Shown: in pieces, positions 47,853 to 48,615 of the stretch
Layout of the letters: each line of letters starts with the position of its first letter
How positions within the stretch are numbered: the stretch's first letter is position 1
DNA from: Limisphaerales bacterium
GTDB lineage: Bacteria; Verrucomicrobiota; Verrucomicrobiia; Limisphaerales; UBA11358
Direction: 5' to 3'
NCBI GenBank assembly: GCA_025362675.1
Contig: JANYFN010000166.1
Span: 1 to 48,615, forward strand
Length of the DNA stretch: 48,615 nt
The notes under the pieces: model-generated
The model's input: the letters and a program-made list of their open reading frames with translations, nothing else
Databases searched by the model: none
Told to the model about the DNA's origin: nothing
Translations under genes and position numbers: made by a program

Positions 47853-48428
47853 GACCTCGCCGCGACTTCGGACTTCAGTGGGATGCAAAACTCGATGCAC
47901 CGCTTCTCCAAACGCCCGCGCGGAGCTTGGTTTATCCAACAATCCTTTGAATCCAAGTGCCAACACTCTATCCGGAGTCATTACGCCGCTGTAGCCCGTA
48001 ATGATGATGATTGGCAAATTCGGTTGGAACTCCAGTAACTGACGACCTAGCTTGGCCCCGTCCATGACTGGCATGGTTAGATCGGTGATGACTAAGTCGA
48101 ACGCCTCCGGTTTGGCACGCACGGCGGCGATGGCTTCAAGCGGACTGGTTTTCGTGGTCACGACATACCCCAGTCGCTCGAGAATTTTCTTCCCCAGCTT
48201 GGCCAGCACCGCTTCATCATCCACAAACAAAATATGTTCGCCGCCGCCTTTCGGAATGGGCGCTTCCACGATTCCATAATCAAAAAATTCCGTTTCAAAA
48301 ACTGGAAAATACAAATGAAACACTGTGCCTTCGCCAGGCTCGCTATAAACGAAGATGCCGCCGTCATGGGGGCGCGCAAGACCGTCATCACTGGCAAACC
48401 TGATTGCAACCATGTTTCCACGAGCCAC
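47847..48428 (-). pseudogene. C-terminal remnant of a hybrid histidine kinase (end of HATPase + intact-looking receiver domain)
   Basis: 'HDGGIFVYSEPGEGTVFHLYFPV' (HATPase end) then 'ILFVDDEAVLAKLGKKILERLGY...DLVITDLTMPVMDG'; no kinase core upstream in frame. Confidence 0.6.
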
Positions 48429-48615
48429 ACAGAACGCCAGAACCTTTCAATGCGTAAGCGTGCAGATAGCTGGGAATCAACACCGCCAGAGAAAGAGTCC
48501 CAAGCAATTTTGCCGTGAGGGGAATTTTCGGCTCACGAATTAGTGGTGGTCTCTTTGCCTCAAAGCTGACTGCCTCTGTTTCTACTGAGGTCTTAGCTTT
48601 TACGAATATCAATTT

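Overview
This looks like a Verrucomicrobiota-type chromosomal segment (inferred from PEP-CTERM proteins, β-strand-repeat secreted proteins with 'YxIQ.STNLxxW' tails, and the overall gene content). Five blocks can be read. (1) 0-8.5 kb: the 3' end of a UbiD-family decarboxylase, a Fic protein, an intergenic repeat patch, and a PEP-CTERM protein plus a 1447-aa β-repeat secreted protein. (2) 8.5-27.4 kb: an exopolysaccharide/envelope locus with a DUF2723-like TPR protein, Ala-rich secreted protein, parallel β-helix protein, PEP-CTERM proteins, WecA/MraY-type transferase, O-antigen-ligase-like protein, TPR membrane protein, and an outer-membrane β-barrel/Wza/Wzc-BY-kinase operon. No exosortase gene is visible in the window. 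(3) 27.9-35.5 kb: housekeeping genes, namely tRNA-Asp, mutL, folP-cdaA-(CdaR-like stub)-ftsY, and a zinc-ribbon protein. (4) 35.8-42.5 kb: VIT-family protein, DUF883/holin-X/YqjK-like cluster, and a TPR-DUF4331-HupE/UreJ operon. (5) 42.7-48.6 kb: a general/envelope stress cluster (CBM48 protein, small membrane proteins, DUF892, stress glycine-zipper protein, PRC-barrel+BON, receiver proteins, Thivi_2564-type protein, truncated hybrid kinase). The best leads are a recurring TAGGG-N5-CCCTA / GGGT-N3-ACCC palindrome near stress and envelope genes, a CdaA operon with a CdaR reduced to its TM anchor, an ordered 21-bp tandem array, a large inverted-repeat element, and several small membrane proteins missing from the ORF track. 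Nothing here can be called a new system from sequence alone. All family calls are by-eye motif recognition.
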